A stretch of DNA of 64,000 nt from positions 372,001 through 436,000 of the forward strand of contig NZ_WUMV01000008.1 in NCBI RefSeq assembly GCF_009826895.1. Reading direction: 5' to 3'. How positions within the stretch are numbered: position 1 is the stretch's first letter; every line of letters begins with the position of its first letter. The position numbers and the translations under genes are program-made. Below, piece by piece: positions 49,745-59,360 of this stretch. The notes under the pieces were generated by a model, which saw nothing but the letters and a program-made list of their open reading frames with translations, was not told the origin of the DNA and did no database searches. This DNA is from Stappia sediminis (GTDB taxonomy: Bacteria; Pseudomonadota; Alphaproteobacteria; Rhizobiales; Stappiaceae).

Positions 49745-50989
49745 ATGTTCTCAAGGAAATCCGCCGGACAGGCGGCCGCGCTCGCCGCCGTTCTGTCGCT
49801 CGGCCTGGCCGCTTCGGCTCACGCAGGCACGCTCGTCATCAACACCGATACGTCCGACCCCGCGCCGAAGGCGGCGTTCGAGGCCGCGATCGAAGGCTTC
49901 AAGGCCGAGAACCCCGACGTCGAGGTGAAGTGGAACATCTTCGATCATGAAGGCTACAAGACCTCGATCCGCAACTTCCTGACGGCCGAGGCGCCGGACA
50001 TCGCCGCATGGTATGCCGGCAACCGCATGGCGCCTTTCGTAAATGCGGGACTGTTTGCGGACGTGAGCGACGTCTGGGAAGAGAACGGGCTTAACGACAG
50101 CCTCGCCTCCGCAGCGTCATCGATGACGATCGACGGCAAGAAATGGGGCGTTCCCTACACCTATTACCAATGGGGCATCTACTATCGGCAGGACATCTTC
50201 GATGAACTCGGCATCGAAGTGCCGAAGACCTGGGACGAACTGAAGGCAGCTTCCGCGAAACTCAAGGAAAACGGCATCACGCCCTTTGCCATCGGCTCCA
50301 AGGCGCTTTGGCCGACGGGCGGCTGGTTCGACTACATGGACCTTCGCGTCAACGGCTACGAGTTCCACATGGACCTCACCGCCGGCAAGGTTCCCTACAC
50401 CGACCCGAAGGTGGTTGAAGTCTTCGACAAATGGTCGGAATTGGTGGAACCCGGTTATTTCCTTGAAAACCACGCAGCCTACGACTGGCAGGAGGCCGTG
50501 CCCTTCTTCGTCAACGGCGAGGCGGCGATGTACCTGATGGGCAATTTCGCCGTCGATCTCTTCAAATCCGGCGGACTTACCGAAGACCAACTCGGCTTCA
50601 TGCAATTTCCGGAAATCACACCGGGCCTGCCCAAGGCCGAGGATGCGCCGACCGACACGATCCACATTCCGGCGAACGCCAGCAACAAGGAAGACGCGAA
50701 GAAGTTTCTGGCCTATGTCGCCCGCGCCGAAGTCCAGTCGCAGATGAACGAGATTCTCGGCCAGTTGCCGACGAACAAAGGATCGAAGCGCCCTGAAGAC
50801 AAATACCTGAGCCAGGGTTTCGAGATGCTGTCGGAGGCCTATGCGCTCGCTCAGTTCTACGACCGGGATGCCCGGGCGGAAATGGCAAAGGCCGGCATGG
50901 AAGGCTTCCAGGAATTCATGGTCAAGCCAGGCAACCAGGACCGGATTCTCCAGCGTCTCGAGAAGATTCGCTCCCGCGTCTACAAGTAG
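49745..50989 (+). CDS. Galactoside-type sugar ABC transporter, substrate-binding protein
   Basis: The 414-residue periplasmic protein has a Sec signal ending ASAHA near residue 27 and an SBP_bac_1 fold like MsmE/RafE. Sugar-contact regions include YYQWGIYYRQDIFDEL and GSKALWPTGGWFDYMDL. Given the GH36 enzyme in the same operon, raffinose, melibiose or related galactosides are the likely cargo. ATG 49745 follows GGGAGGAAAC. It is first in the operon, divergent from the IclR gene. Confidence 0.88.
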   Translation: MFSRKSAGQAAALAAVLSLGLAASAHAGTLVINTDTSDPAPKAAFEAAIEGFKAENPDVEVKWNIFDHEGYKTSIRNFLTAEAPDIAAWYAGNRMAPFVNAGLFADVSDVWEENGLNDSLASAASSMTIDGKKWGVPYTYYQWGIYYRQDIFDELGIEVPKTWDELKAASAKLKENGITPFAIGSKALWPTGGWFDYMDLRVNGYEFHMDLTAGKVPYTDPKVVEVFDKWSELVEPGYFLENHAAYDWQEAVPFFVNGEAAMYLMGNFAVDLFKSGGLTEDQLGFMQFPEITPGLPKAEDAPTDTIHIPANASNKEDAKKFLAYVARAEVQSQMNEILGQLPTNKGSKRPEDKYLSQGFEMLSEAYALAQFYDRDARAEMAKAGMEGFQEFMVKPGNQDRILQRLEKIRSRVYK

Positions 50990-51004
50990 CGGTAGAATGA
51001 AGGG

Positions 51005-51033
51005 TGCCGGGCGGAAAGACCTTCCGTCCGGCA
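51005..51033 (+). other. Intercistronic stem-loop between binding protein and permease
   Basis: Arms TGCCGGGCGGA (51005-51015) and TCCGTCCGGCA (51023-51033) pair over 11 positions with one G-U pair and a 7-base loop, 15 bases after the binding-protein stop codon. It is followed by a modest CTTTTCTT stretch after an intervening GC segment, so partial termination is possible. Confidence 0.72.
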
Positions 51034-51070
51034 TCGGCCTTTTCTTCCAATCCACCGAAAGGTAGCGAGC

Positions 51071-51988
51071 ATGAACCGCCCCGCGGCCATGTCCGGCAGC
51101 ACGAGCTTCTGGCAGCGCCACCAGCGCCGGATCGCGCCGTGGTTTTTCCTTGCGCCCGGCGCCTTCATGTTCGCCGTCTATGTGATCCTGCCGATCTTTC
51201 AATCCATGTGGATCAGCCTCTACGACTGGGACGGGATCGGCGAGAAAACCTTCATCGGAATTGCCAATTACGTCGAACTCTTCGACGACGATGCCTTCTA
51301 TACGTCCTTGAAAAACAATGTCATCTGGCTCGTCCTCTATATGCTCGCCGTGCCCGCGGGCCTGTTCGTGGCGCTTTTTCTCAACCAGACCGTCTTCGGC
51401 ATTCGCCTGGTGAAGTCGCTGTTCTTCTTTCCCTTCGTCTTGAGCCAGGTGGTCGTGGGCCTCGTTTTCGCATGGTTCTATGACCCCTCCTTCGGCCTTC
51501 TGGCGCAGGTTTTCGAGGCCTTCGGGCTGAAACCGATCGCCGTTCTGGCGGATGAGGACTACGTCACCTACGGGATCATCGCCGCCGGGCTCTGGCCGCA
51601 GATCGCCTATTGCATGATCCTCTATCTCACTGGTTTGAATAACATTTCTCCGGAACAGATAGAGGCCGGCCGTCTTGACGGCGCGAAGGGCTTGCGCATG
51701 CTCTGGCATGTCGTCCTGCCGCAGCTACGGCCCGCGACCTTCATCGCCGTCGTCGTTACCGTGATCGGCGCGCTCCGGTCCTTCGACCTCGTGTCGATCA
51801 TGACCGATGGTGGCCCATATGGGTCGAGCCGCGTGCTTGCCTACTACATGTATGAGCAGGCGCTATCGGAGTATGGCTTCCGCATGGGATACGGGGCGGC
51901 AATCGCCGTCGTGCTCTTCGCCATCATGATGGTCTACATCACGCTGTTTCTCGTGCGCATGTTCTCCGAAGAACGGGGAGCGCGCTGA
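51071..51988 (+). CDS. Galactoside-type sugar ABC transporter, permease (MalF-like)
   Basis: The 305-residue inner-membrane protein has six membrane segments, beginning APWFFLAPGAFMFAVYVILP, and the coupling loop EQIEAGRLDGAKGLRMLWHV. It belongs to the MsmF/RafF group. ATG 51071 follows AAAGGTAGCGAGC. The stop overlaps the next permease start by one base (TGATG). Confidence 0.9.
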   Translation: MNRPAAMSGSTSFWQRHQRRIAPWFFLAPGAFMFAVYVILPIFQSMWISLYDWDGIGEKTFIGIANYVELFDDDAFYTSLKNNVIWLVLYMLAVPAGLFVALFLNQTVFGIRLVKSLFFFPFVLSQVVVGLVFAWFYDPSFGLLAQVFEAFGLKPIAVLADEDYVTYGIIAAGLWPQIAYCMILYLTGLNNISPEQIEAGRLDGAKGLRMLWHVVLPQLRPATFIAVVVTVIGALRSFDLVSIMTDGGPYGSSRVLAYYMYEQALSEYGFRMGYGAAIAVVLFAIMMVYITLFLVRMFSEERGAR

Positions 51989-52839
51989 TGTTTCCGACCC
52001 CGATCGAGAAAACCGATGCGCATTGGCGCATGATCTACAAGATCGCGCTGCCGATTTCGCTGATCCTCTGGCTCATTCCGCTGCTCGCGGTGATGCTGAC
52101 CTCGATCCGCTCCGCAGGCGATCTTGCCGCCGGAAACTATTGGGGCTGGCCACGCGACTTTCATCTTCTCGAAAACTACACAGCGATTTTCGAGAACTCT
52201 CCGATCGGCGCCTATATCCTGAATTCCTTCAAGGTCACCATCCCGACCGTGATCGGCGCGGTCGGGCTTTCCTGTCTGACAGGGTTCGCATTCGGCATCT
52301 ACCGGTTTCGGGGCAACCTTGTGCTCTTCTTCATATTCGTCGCCGGAAACTTCGTTCCATTTCAAATACTTATGGTCCCGGTTCGTGATATGACGCTGAA
52401 CCTCGGCCTTTACGACACGACCGCCGGGCTGGTGCTTTTCCATGTCGCGTTCCAGACCGGGTTCTGTACGCTCTTCATGCGCAACTTCATCCGCGCGCTT
52501 CCCTTCGAACTCATTGAAGCCGCAAGGGTAGAAGGCGTTTCGGAATGGCAGATTTTCACCCGCGTGGTCATGCCGCTGATGCGCCCTGCGATTGCCGCCC
52601 TTTCCGTCCTGGTCTTCACCTTCATCTGGAACGACTACTTCTGGGCGACGGTTCTGGTGCAGGGAAAGCACGCCTTGCCCGTGACTGCGGGGCTATATTC
52701 CCTTAACGGTCAATGGCTTGCGGCCTGGCACCTGGTTTCCGCGGGCTCTATCGTCGCCGCCCTTCCGCCGGTGATAATGTTCTTCCTGATGCAGAAGCAC
52801 TTCATCGCCGGGCTGACGCTCGGCGCGACCAAAGGCTGA
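51988..52839 (+). CDS. Galactoside-type sugar ABC transporter, permease (MalG-like)
   Basis: The 283-residue permease has six membrane segments, the coupling loop FELIEAARVEGVSEWQIFTRV and the ending MQKHFIAGLTLGATKG, typical of MsmG/RafG. Its start overlaps the stop of the previous permease by one base, showing translational coupling. The alpha-galactosidase gene follows 13 bases later. Confidence 0.9.
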   Translation: MFPTPIEKTDAHWRMIYKIALPISLILWLIPLLAVMLTSIRSAGDLAAGNYWGWPRDFHLLENYTAIFENSPIGAYILNSFKVTIPTVIGAVGLSCLTGFAFGIYRFRGNLVLFFIFVAGNFVPFQILMVPVRDMTLNLGLYDTTAGLVLFHVAFQTGFCTLFMRNFIRALPFELIEAARVEGVSEWQIFTRVVMPLMRPAIAALSVLVFTFIWNDYFWATVLVQGKHALPVTAGLYSLNGQWLAAWHLVSAGSIVAALPPVIMFFLMQKHFIAGLTLGATKG

Positions 52840-52852
52840 CGCGGGACAAGCC

Positions 52853-55027
52853 ATGACCGACAGCCAATACACTGACATAAAAGGAAAAATCCGGACATGG
52901 CGGATCGACGGCGGCGGTGTGACGCTGGCGCTCGCCGCAGAAGACGAGCGCCTGCCGCATGTCGTCCACTTCGGGCGGGCCCTGCCCGGGGATGAAGACC
53001 TTGCCGCGCTGGCGCTTGCCACTGCCCGTCCGGTGGTTCATGCGGGCCTCGACCGCCCATATATACCATCTCTATTTCCGGAAGCGGGACAAGGGTTTGC
53101 GGGCCATCCGGCACTTCTTTCGCACCGCGCGGACGGAACGGGGTTCGAGACGCAGTTCCACCTTGAGAACGTCGAGGCGGAGCGGGGAAAACTCGCCTTC
53201 CGTGCAAGCGACAACGTCGCCGGATTGCATCTTGAAATTTGCGTCGAGCTCGACGAAAAAACGGGAAATCTCGCGGCAAAAGCGGCAATCGAGAATTCCT
53301 CAGAAATCCCGCGCGACATCGACTGGCTTTCCTGCCCGGCCCTCCCCATCCCAAGAGATCACGGCCGCGTGATCACATGGGCGGGACGCTGGTGCGCGGA
53401 ATTCCAGCGCGAGTTATCCCCGTGGCCGCACGGACAAAAAGTGCTGGAGAACAGGACCGGGCGAACATCGCACGAAGCCTTCCCCGGAATCATGACGCTT
53501 TCCCCGGAGGCAGACCTCGACCACGGCGAGGCGATTGCCATTCACCTCGGCTGGAGCGGCAACTGGCGCCTGATCGCCGAGGAAACGGCTGACGGCGACC
53601 GGCAGATCCAGACCGGCATCCTTTACCTGCCGGGCGAATGCGTTCTGGCGCCGGGCGAAAGGCTTGAGACGCCGGATGTGTTCGCCGCTTGGTCAGACGA
53701 GGGTGAAAACGGGATCGCACGAAAATTCCAGAGTTTCGCGCGGGAGAAAATCCTTCGCCATCCGAACCCGGAAAAGTCGAGACCCGTGCATTTCAACAGC
53801 TGGGAGGCGGTCTACTTCCACCACGACCTGGAAGAGTTGAAAGCGCTGGCGGAAAGAGCGGCGAGCCTTGGCGCGGAACGTTTCGTCCTCGACGACGGAT
53901 GGTTCCTGAACCGGAACGACGACACAGCGGGCCTTGGCGACTGGACCGTCGATCCGGGCAAGTATCCAGATGGGCTGACGCCACTGATCGATCATGTCCG
54001 CAATCTCGGCATGGGTTTCGGCCTGTGGGTGGAGCCGGAGATGGTGAACGCCGACAGCGAACTCTACCGTGCCCATCCCGACTGGGTGCTCGAAATCGAA
54101 GGCCACACCCGCCACGAGGGCCGACAGCAACTGGTGCTGGATATCGCGCGGCCCGAAGTTTCCGACCACCTCTTTAGCCGGCTTAACGACTTGCTTTGCG
54201 AGTACCCCATCGAATACCTGAAATGGGACATGAACCGGGTGCTGACCGCACCTGCGCGAAACGGCAAGGCGGTGGCGGCGGAACAGGCGCGCGCGCTTTA
54301 CGAGCTCCTTGGCCGGTTAAGGACCGCGCATCCCGGCGTCGAGATCGAAAGCTGCGCATCGGGCGGCGGGCGGATCGATTTCGGCATTCTGAAACACACG
54401 GAACGCTTCTGGCTTTCCGACAACAACGACACGCATGACCGCTGGCCGATGCATAGGGAGGCCTCGCTGTTCTTTCCGCCCGAGCTCTTCGGATTCCACG
54501 TCGGGCCATCACCGTCGCACACCAGCGGACGGAAGCTCGACATGGCTTTTCGCGCCTGGTCGGCCGCCGTCGGCGGCCATATGGGCCTTGAACTCGACGT
54601 ACGGAAGCTGACCGCAGATGAGGCGGAAGCGCTTGAAAACGCGATCCGCTTTCACAAGGAATGGCGCCGCGTCCTGCACGGCGGCACCACACTGAACCTT
54701 GCCTCGGCCGATGACGAGATCACGGGGCGCATTACGATCGCGGAAGATGGCAAACGCTTCGTCGCCTCCTTCGTTCAGGATGCCACGATCTCACGCAGGA
54801 TCACGGCCCCCGTACGCCTTGCAGGACTTGACCCGGATGCGCGCTACCAGGTGGAATTTCCGAAAGGCTCTACCGTGATCGACCGGGCGCGGCGCTCATC
54901 CCCTTCATCGTTGGCATGCGGCGAGAGCCTGACGTTATCGGGCGCGGCACTGATGGCGACAGGCATCCGCCTGCCGCTCGCCTGGCCAGACAGCATCCAT
55001 GTAATGACCGGAAGGCGTATCCCATGA
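52853..55027 (+). CDS. Alpha-galactosidase (GH36)
   Basis: The 724-residue enzyme has the layout of bacterial GH36 alpha-galactosidases: an N-terminal beta-sandwich, then the barrel starting PVHFNSWEAVYF and FVLDDGWF. The nucleophile is Asp459 in YLKWDMNR and the acid/base is Asp523 in LSDNNDTHDR; the ESCASGGGRIDFG loop is also present. There is no signal peptide, so it cleaves imported raffinose- or melibiose-type sugars in the cytoplasm, giving galactose. Its stop overlaps the start of the kinase gene by four bases. Confidence 0.94.
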   Translation: MTDSQYTDIKGKIRTWRIDGGGVTLALAAEDERLPHVVHFGRALPGDEDLAALALATARPVVHAGLDRPYIPSLFPEAGQGFAGHPALLSHRADGTGFETQFHLENVEAERGKLAFRASDNVAGLHLEICVELDEKTGNLAAKAAIENSSEIPRDIDWLSCPALPIPRDHGRVITWAGRWCAEFQRELSPWPHGQKVLENRTGRTSHEAFPGIMTLSPEADLDHGEAIAIHLGWSGNWRLIAEETADGDRQIQTGILYLPGECVLAPGERLETPDVFAAWSDEGENGIARKFQSFAREKILRHPNPEKSRPVHFNSWEAVYFHHDLEELKALAERAASLGAERFVLDDGWFLNRNDDTAGLGDWTVDPGKYPDGLTPLIDHVRNLGMGFGLWVEPEMVNADSELYRAHPDWVLEIEGHTRHEGRQQLVLDIARPEVSDHLFSRLNDLLCEYPIEYLKWDMNRVLTAPARNGKAVAAEQARALYELLGRLRTAHPGVEIESCASGGGRIDFGILKHTERFWLSDNNDTHDRWPMHREASLFFPPELFGFHVGPSPSHTSGRKLDMAFRAWSAAVGGHMGLELDVRKLTADEAEALENAIRFHKEWRRVLHGGTTLNLASADDEITGRITIAEDGKRFVASFVQDATISRRITAPVRLAGLDPDARYQVEFPKGSTVIDRARRSSPSSLACGESLTLSGAALMATGIRLPLAWPDSIHVMTGRRIP

Positions 55028-55968
55028 CCGCAGGCACCCGATACATATGCGTCGACTGGGGAACCTCCAACCTGCGCATCTGGCTGATGGAGGCGGACGG
55101 CACCGTGATCGCCGAGCGGCGCGCGGCGGAGGGGATGCAGACGCTTTCGCGCGAAGACTACGAGCCTGCGCTTCAGCGCCATCTCACATCCCTTTGCGAG
55201 GGCGGGCATGCGCCTGTGGCGAATCCGAAAATCATGGTCTGCGGCATGGCCGGAGCGCGACAAGGCTGGCTGGAAGCGCCTTATGCGGACCTGCCGGCGG
55301 AACTGGAGAACCTGAGCGAAAAGGCTATCCGCGTTCCAAACCGGCTTGGCGCGGACATCCGTATCATGTCGGGCATCGCAAGACGCGATGCGGCGCGACC
55401 CGATGTCATGCGCGGCGAGGAAACGCAGCTCCTCGGCCTTGCGGCGGCAAGCGGGAAGGCAGCCTTTACCGGCACCGTCGTCATGCCGGGCACCCACTCG
55501 AAATGGGTCGAGATCGCTGACGGCCGCGTCACCGATTTTTCGACCTCCATGACGGGCGAGCTTTTCGCGCTGCTTTCCGCCAACTCGATCCTTCGCCACT
55601 CGATCGGCGGCGCAAAACCCGGCTCCGACCCGATGTCCGACGGGTTCCGGCGTGGTCTGGACCGTGCCATCGATCGGGACATCGGCCTGTCGCGCGGCCT
55701 CTTCGCGCTAAGGGCGGACGCCTTGCTGTTCGATATCGCGGGCGATGAGACCGCCGATGCCCTGTCCGGCTTCCTGATCGGCCGCGAGATCATGGACACG
55801 CTTGGAAGCCGCAGGCCGGACAAGGTGACGCTGGTGGCGGATGAGGCGATCGGCGGGCTATATGCCGCGGCATTTGAAAGGCTTTCGATCAGAGCCGAAC
55901 CGGCGCAGGCCGGAACGTTGACGCAGACGGGGTTGCTTGCGGCGGCGAAGACGATCTGGCCGGGGTGA
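55024..55968 (+). CDS. dgoK: 2-keto-3-deoxygalactonokinase
   Basis: The 314-residue protein is a DgoK-type kinase of the ASKHA fold, with YICVDWGTSNLRIWLM at the phosphate-binding N-terminus, MVCGMAGARQGW near residue 75 and GTHSKWVEI near 160. It phosphorylates 2-keto-3-deoxy-galactonate in the De Ley-Doudoroff pathway. ATG 55024 forms an ATGA overlap with the alpha-galactosidase stop, so the frame extension upstream is not used. Galactose dehydrogenase, a dedicated lactonase and galactonate dehydratase, the earlier steps, are not encoded nearby. Confidence 0.9.
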   Translation: MTAGTRYICVDWGTSNLRIWLMEADGTVIAERRAAEGMQTLSREDYEPALQRHLTSLCEGGHAPVANPKIMVCGMAGARQGWLEAPYADLPAELENLSEKAIRVPNRLGADIRIMSGIARRDAARPDVMRGEETQLLGLAAASGKAAFTGTVVMPGTHSKWVEIADGRVTDFSTSMTGELFALLSANSILRHSIGGAKPGSDPMSDGFRRGLDRAIDRDIGLSRGLFALRADALLFDIAGDETADALSGFLIGREIMDTLGSRRPDKVTLVADEAIGGLYAAAFERLSIRAEPAQAGTLTQTGLLAAAKTIWPG

Positions 55969-56295
55969 TATGGTGATGCAAGGATATCCGGTATTGGGCA
56001 GTCGCCAAGGCAATGACAGACGCCACGTCGCGAAGATCGTCATGCCGGGCGAATGAGGCGAAAGCCGAATGATGACCCGGCATCCAGACATCTTCCGCGG
56101 GCAAAGCCCGCACCTGATCGATAGTGGCGCGCTGACGCGCGAACGAAATGCTGGGCCCCGGCTCTCGCGATGCGCTTACGCGCATACGGGCCGGGGTGAC
56201 GTTCTTCGTCTAGAAGCGCTTTCGAATTCCAGCTGCTTCTTGCCAACCATCGACCCAAGAATTGCGCCCGTGCAGATGAATGAGGACCAACCCGG
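55969..56295. other. Intergenic stretch within the galactoside operon holding a repeat element
   Basis: These 327 bases contain no gene. Most of it is a palindromic repeat copy (56039-56200). After it, CTAGAAGCGCTTTCGA near 56210 resembles a degraded LacI-type site. The aldolase gene then starts behind GAGGACC. Confidence 0.55.
56039..56200. repeat. Dispersed palindromic intergenic element, copy B
   Basis: The element starts GTCATGCCGG and ends CCGGGGTGAC, an imperfect terminal inverted repeat. It has the same block order as copy A (15881-16044): GAGGCGAAAGCCGA, GACCCGGCATCC and the small hairpin GCGGGCAAAGCCCGC. Its two outer stems could fold into a long structured RNA between dgoK and dgoA. 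Confidence 0.75.
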
Positions 56296-56931
56296 ATGCC
56301 GAAACCAACCTCCACCCCATGGCCCGAATTCCGGCGCGATCTCGTCGCGATCCTGCGCGGCGTGAAGCCCGGCGAGGCGGTTGCCATAGGCGAAGCGCTG
56401 GCGGAAGCCGGGTTCGAGGCGATCGAGGTGCCGCTCAATTCGCCGGAACCGCTGAAATCCATCGAGGCGCTGAGGCGCGCTCTCCCCGACAACGTGCTGG
56501 TGGGGGCGGGCACGGTGCTGGAGGCGGATCAGGTGGACGCGGTGAAACATGCCGGCGGCGGGCTGATCGTCTCGCCCAACTGCGACCGCCAAGTGATCTC
56601 GCACTCGGCCAGCCTCGGACTTGTTTCGCTGCCGGGCGTCTTCACAGCGACAGAAGCATTCATGGCGCTGAGGCATGGCGCTTCGGCACTGAAGTTCTTT
56701 CCCGCCTCCAACCTTGGAACCGGCGGCATCAAGGCGCTGACCGCCGTCCTGCCGAAAGAAACGGTGATTGCCGCCGTCGGCGGTGTGGCGGATGGCGATT
56801 TCCAGTCCTACCGCAATGCGGGAACGCGCGCCTTCGGCCTCGGCTCCTCGCTCTACAAGCCCGGATATTCGGCACAAGACGTGGCGGAGCGCGCGCGTGC
56901 CGCCGTTGCCGCCTACGACGCCCTTTCCTGA
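56296..56931 (+). CDS. dgoA: 2-dehydro-3-deoxy-6-phosphogalactonate aldolase
   Basis: The 211-residue class I aldolase is of the KDPG/KDPGal family. The Schiff-base lysine is Lys133 in SALKFFPASNLG, and the catalytic glutamate is in AGFEAIEVPLNSPEP. It splits 2-keto-3-deoxy-6-phosphogalactonate into pyruvate and glyceraldehyde-3-phosphate. The IEVPLNS sequence and neighbouring dgoK favour DgoA over Eda. Because no other KDPG aldolase gene lies near zwf and edd, a secondary role in the Entner-Doudoroff pathway cannot be excluded. Confidence 0.88.
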   Translation: MPKPTSTPWPEFRRDLVAILRGVKPGEAVAIGEALAEAGFEAIEVPLNSPEPLKSIEALRRALPDNVLVGAGTVLEADQVDAVKHAGGGLIVSPNCDRQVISHSASLGLVSLPGVFTATEAFMALRHGASALKFFPASNLGTGGIKALTAVLPKETVIAAVGGVADGDFQSYRNAGTRAFGLGSSLYKPGYSAQDVAERARAAVAAYDALS

Positions 56932-56962
56932 CCGCGAAAGCGCTCCATCACGGACCTGCCGC

Positions 56963-58945
56963 ATGACCGCACAAAGCCTTGGTGTTTGCTACTACCCCGA
57001 GCATTGGCCTGAAGAACGCTGGGAAACGGACGCGGACCTGATGCGCGAGGCGGGGATCGCCTATGTACGCATCGGCGAATTCGCATGGAGCAGGCTGGAA
57101 CCGAACCCCGGCGAATATGATTTCGGCTGGCTTACGCGCGCCATCGATACGCTGCATGAAAAGGGCCTGAAGATCGTGCTCGGCACGCCGACGGCGACGC
57201 CACCGAAATGGCTGGTCGACCGGATGCCGGATATGGTCGCGCTCGATGCCGACGGCCGCCCGCGCGGGTTCGGCTCGCGCCGGCACTATTGCTTTTCGCA
57301 TGAGCCCTACGCCCGCGAGTGCGAGCGGATCGTTACGGCGCTGGCGAAAGCCTTCGGCGAGCATCCGGGCGTTGCCGCGTGGCAGACGGACAACGAATAC
57401 GGCTGCCACGATACTGTAGTGAGCTATTCCAGGGCCGCGCGCGATGCCTTCCGCGAATGGCTTGAGGCCAAATACGGAGAAATAAGCCGGCTAAACGAAG
57501 CCTGGGGCAACGTCTTCTGGTCGATGGAATACCGCGGTTTCAGCGAGATCGACCTGCCGAACCTGACCGTGACGGAGGCGAACCCGGCGCACCGGCTCGA
57601 CTTCCGCCGTTTTTCATCCGACCAGGTGCTTCGCTTCAACCGCCGACAGGTGGAGATCATCCGCGAATTTTCGCCGGGCCGGGATATCCTGCACAATTTC
57701 ATGGGCTCGGTGACGGACTTCGACCACTACAAGCTTTCCGAAGACCTCGATGCCGCCTCCTGGGATTCCTATCCGCTCGGCTTTCTGGAAAGGGACACCG
57801 ACGACGAGGCGCACAAGCTGAAATACATGCGCGTGGGCGACCCGGACCTGCAGGCCTTCCACCACGACCTGTACCGCGCCTGCGGACGCGGGCGGTGGTG
57901 GGTGATGGAACAGCAGCCGGGGCCCGTGAACTGGGCGCCATGGAACCCCGCCCCCCTTGCCGGTGCCCAGCGCCTGTGGGCATACGAGGCTTTCGCGGCG
58001 GGGGCCGAAGTCGTCTCCTGGTTTCGCTGGCGGCAGGCGCCGTTCGCCCAGGAACAGCACCACGAGGCGCTGCTGCTGCCCGACGGGAGCCGGAACGAAG
58101 CCTATGAGACCTGCAGGGCCGTCTCGAAAGAACTGGCGGCGCTGGATTGCAAGGTCGTGAACATGCGCGCCGACGTCACCCTCGTGTTCGACTACGAAAG
58201 CGACTGGGCCTGGCGGATCCAGCCACAGGGCGCCGACTTTTCCTACCTGAAGCTCGTGCTCGCCTTTTACCGGGGCTTGCGCAAGGCGGGACTGACCGTC
58301 GACATCGTGCCGCCGTCAGCGGAGGCGGTGAAGGAGCGCAAGCTGATCGTCCTGCCTGGCCTCATGTGCCCGAACGGCGAACTCATCAATGAGCTTGCGA
58401 CGTCTCCGGCGATGATCCTGGCGGGCCCGAGGACAGGCGCGAAGACCGACGACTTCCAGATCCCCTCCGGTCTTCCGCCCGGCGACTTCCGGAAGGTGAT
58501 CGATTTCGACGTGTGGCGGGTGGAAACCCTGCGCCCCGGCGCGCAGGTGCGCCTGAAGAACCGCGATGCCGGCCTTTGCCTGGAACGTTGGCGCGAATTC
58601 GCGCGGCCCGGCGAAGGCGCAATGCCGATCATCGAAAGCGAGGACGGCCACCCGGCCCTTCTCGCAAACGGCAAACGCGCCTATCTGGCCGGCTGGCCGA
58701 CCGAGGACCTGCTCGACGAGGTGATCGCCTATTGCCTGGAACAAGCAGGACTTCCACGCCTGACCCTTCCGGACGGCATTCGCATCCGCGATCATGGCCC
58801 CCATCGATTCGTCTTCAACTACCTGGAAGACGAGCAGGACATATCCGCCTTTTCAGGCGGAGGCGAAATTGCCGTGGGCGGAAAACGGCTTGCGGGTGCC
58901 GGCGTCGCCATCGTCGCGAAGCGCGGGGATAAAGTCGACCGGTGA
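56963..58945 (+). CDS. Beta-galactosidase (GH42)
   Basis: The 660-residue enzyme is a GH42 beta-galactosidase. The N-terminus LGVCYYPEHWPEERW is typical; the acid/base is Glu145 in QTDNEYGCHD and the nucleophile Glu316 in WWVMEQQPGPVNW. A beta-galactosidase trimerisation domain begins near residue 390 and a small C-terminal beta domain ends the chain. There is no signal peptide. The start ATG at 56963 has a weak ribosome binding site, 31 bases after dgoA. With the GH36 enzyme it lets the cell take galactose from both alpha- and beta-linked sugars. Confidence 0.93.
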   Translation: MTAQSLGVCYYPEHWPEERWETDADLMREAGIAYVRIGEFAWSRLEPNPGEYDFGWLTRAIDTLHEKGLKIVLGTPTATPPKWLVDRMPDMVALDADGRPRGFGSRRHYCFSHEPYARECERIVTALAKAFGEHPGVAAWQTDNEYGCHDTVVSYSRAARDAFREWLEAKYGEISRLNEAWGNVFWSMEYRGFSEIDLPNLTVTEANPAHRLDFRRFSSDQVLRFNRRQVEIIREFSPGRDILHNFMGSVTDFDHYKLSEDLDAASWDSYPLGFLERDTDDEAHKLKYMRVGDPDLQAFHHDLYRACGRGRWWVMEQQPGPVNWAPWNPAPLAGAQRLWAYEAFAAGAEVVSWFRWRQAPFAQEQHHEALLLPDGSRNEAYETCRAVSKELAALDCKVVNMRADVTLVFDYESDWAWRIQPQGADFSYLKLVLAFYRGLRKAGLTVDIVPPSAEAVKERKLIVLPGLMCPNGELINELATSPAMILAGPRTGAKTDDFQIPSGLPPGDFRKVIDFDVWRVETLRPGAQVRLKNRDAGLCLERWREFARPGEGAMPIIESEDGHPALLANGKRAYLAGWPTEDLLDEVIAYCLEQAGLPRLTLPDGIRIRDHGPHRFVFNYLEDEQDISAFSGGGEIAVGGKRLAGAGVAIVAKRGDKVDR

Positions 58946-59360
58946 CGGATCATACAAATTGGCAAGGAACCCTGAAGCCTTTGGCATGATTACACAAAAT
59001 CGGACTCATTATCCGGCAAAGCCGAACAACTGTTTAAATTCTGAATTCTTCAGTATTTCCGTGAACCGTGAGGAAATTTTCCGATAACTGCCCAATTTTT
59101 ATACAATTAATACAATACTGAACTGTATTTGCTGCACCGCACAAAATCTAAACTTTAATTTATTCTGCGACTTGATCACCAATTTCAAATCCAGCATATG
59201 CGGAAGGTCCGATATTTCGATATTATACTAAAATAGCGTTGCGCATGAATTTCATATCTCCGACGGTAGTGCTCCGAGGCGGACCGTGCCCCAACGCGTC
59301 TGCGCTCGCGAAATATAAGCCTCTCGAAACGAGGCATCGGGAAACGTTGGAGGAGAATCC
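58946..59360. other. AT-rich intergenic region before the HAAT transporter
   Basis: No gene is supported in these 415 bases. The stretch from about 58960 to 59240 is unusually AT-rich for this genome (runs such as TTTTTATACAATTAATACAA). It should include the promoter of the transporter operon; the last 100 bases return to normal composition. Confidence 0.55.

Noticed and set aside
56205-56222. AglR-like operator near dgoA (AGAAGCGCTTTCG)
   Set aside because: It matches the aglR palindrome only in the central eight bases and the symmetry is broken outside them, so it may be chance.
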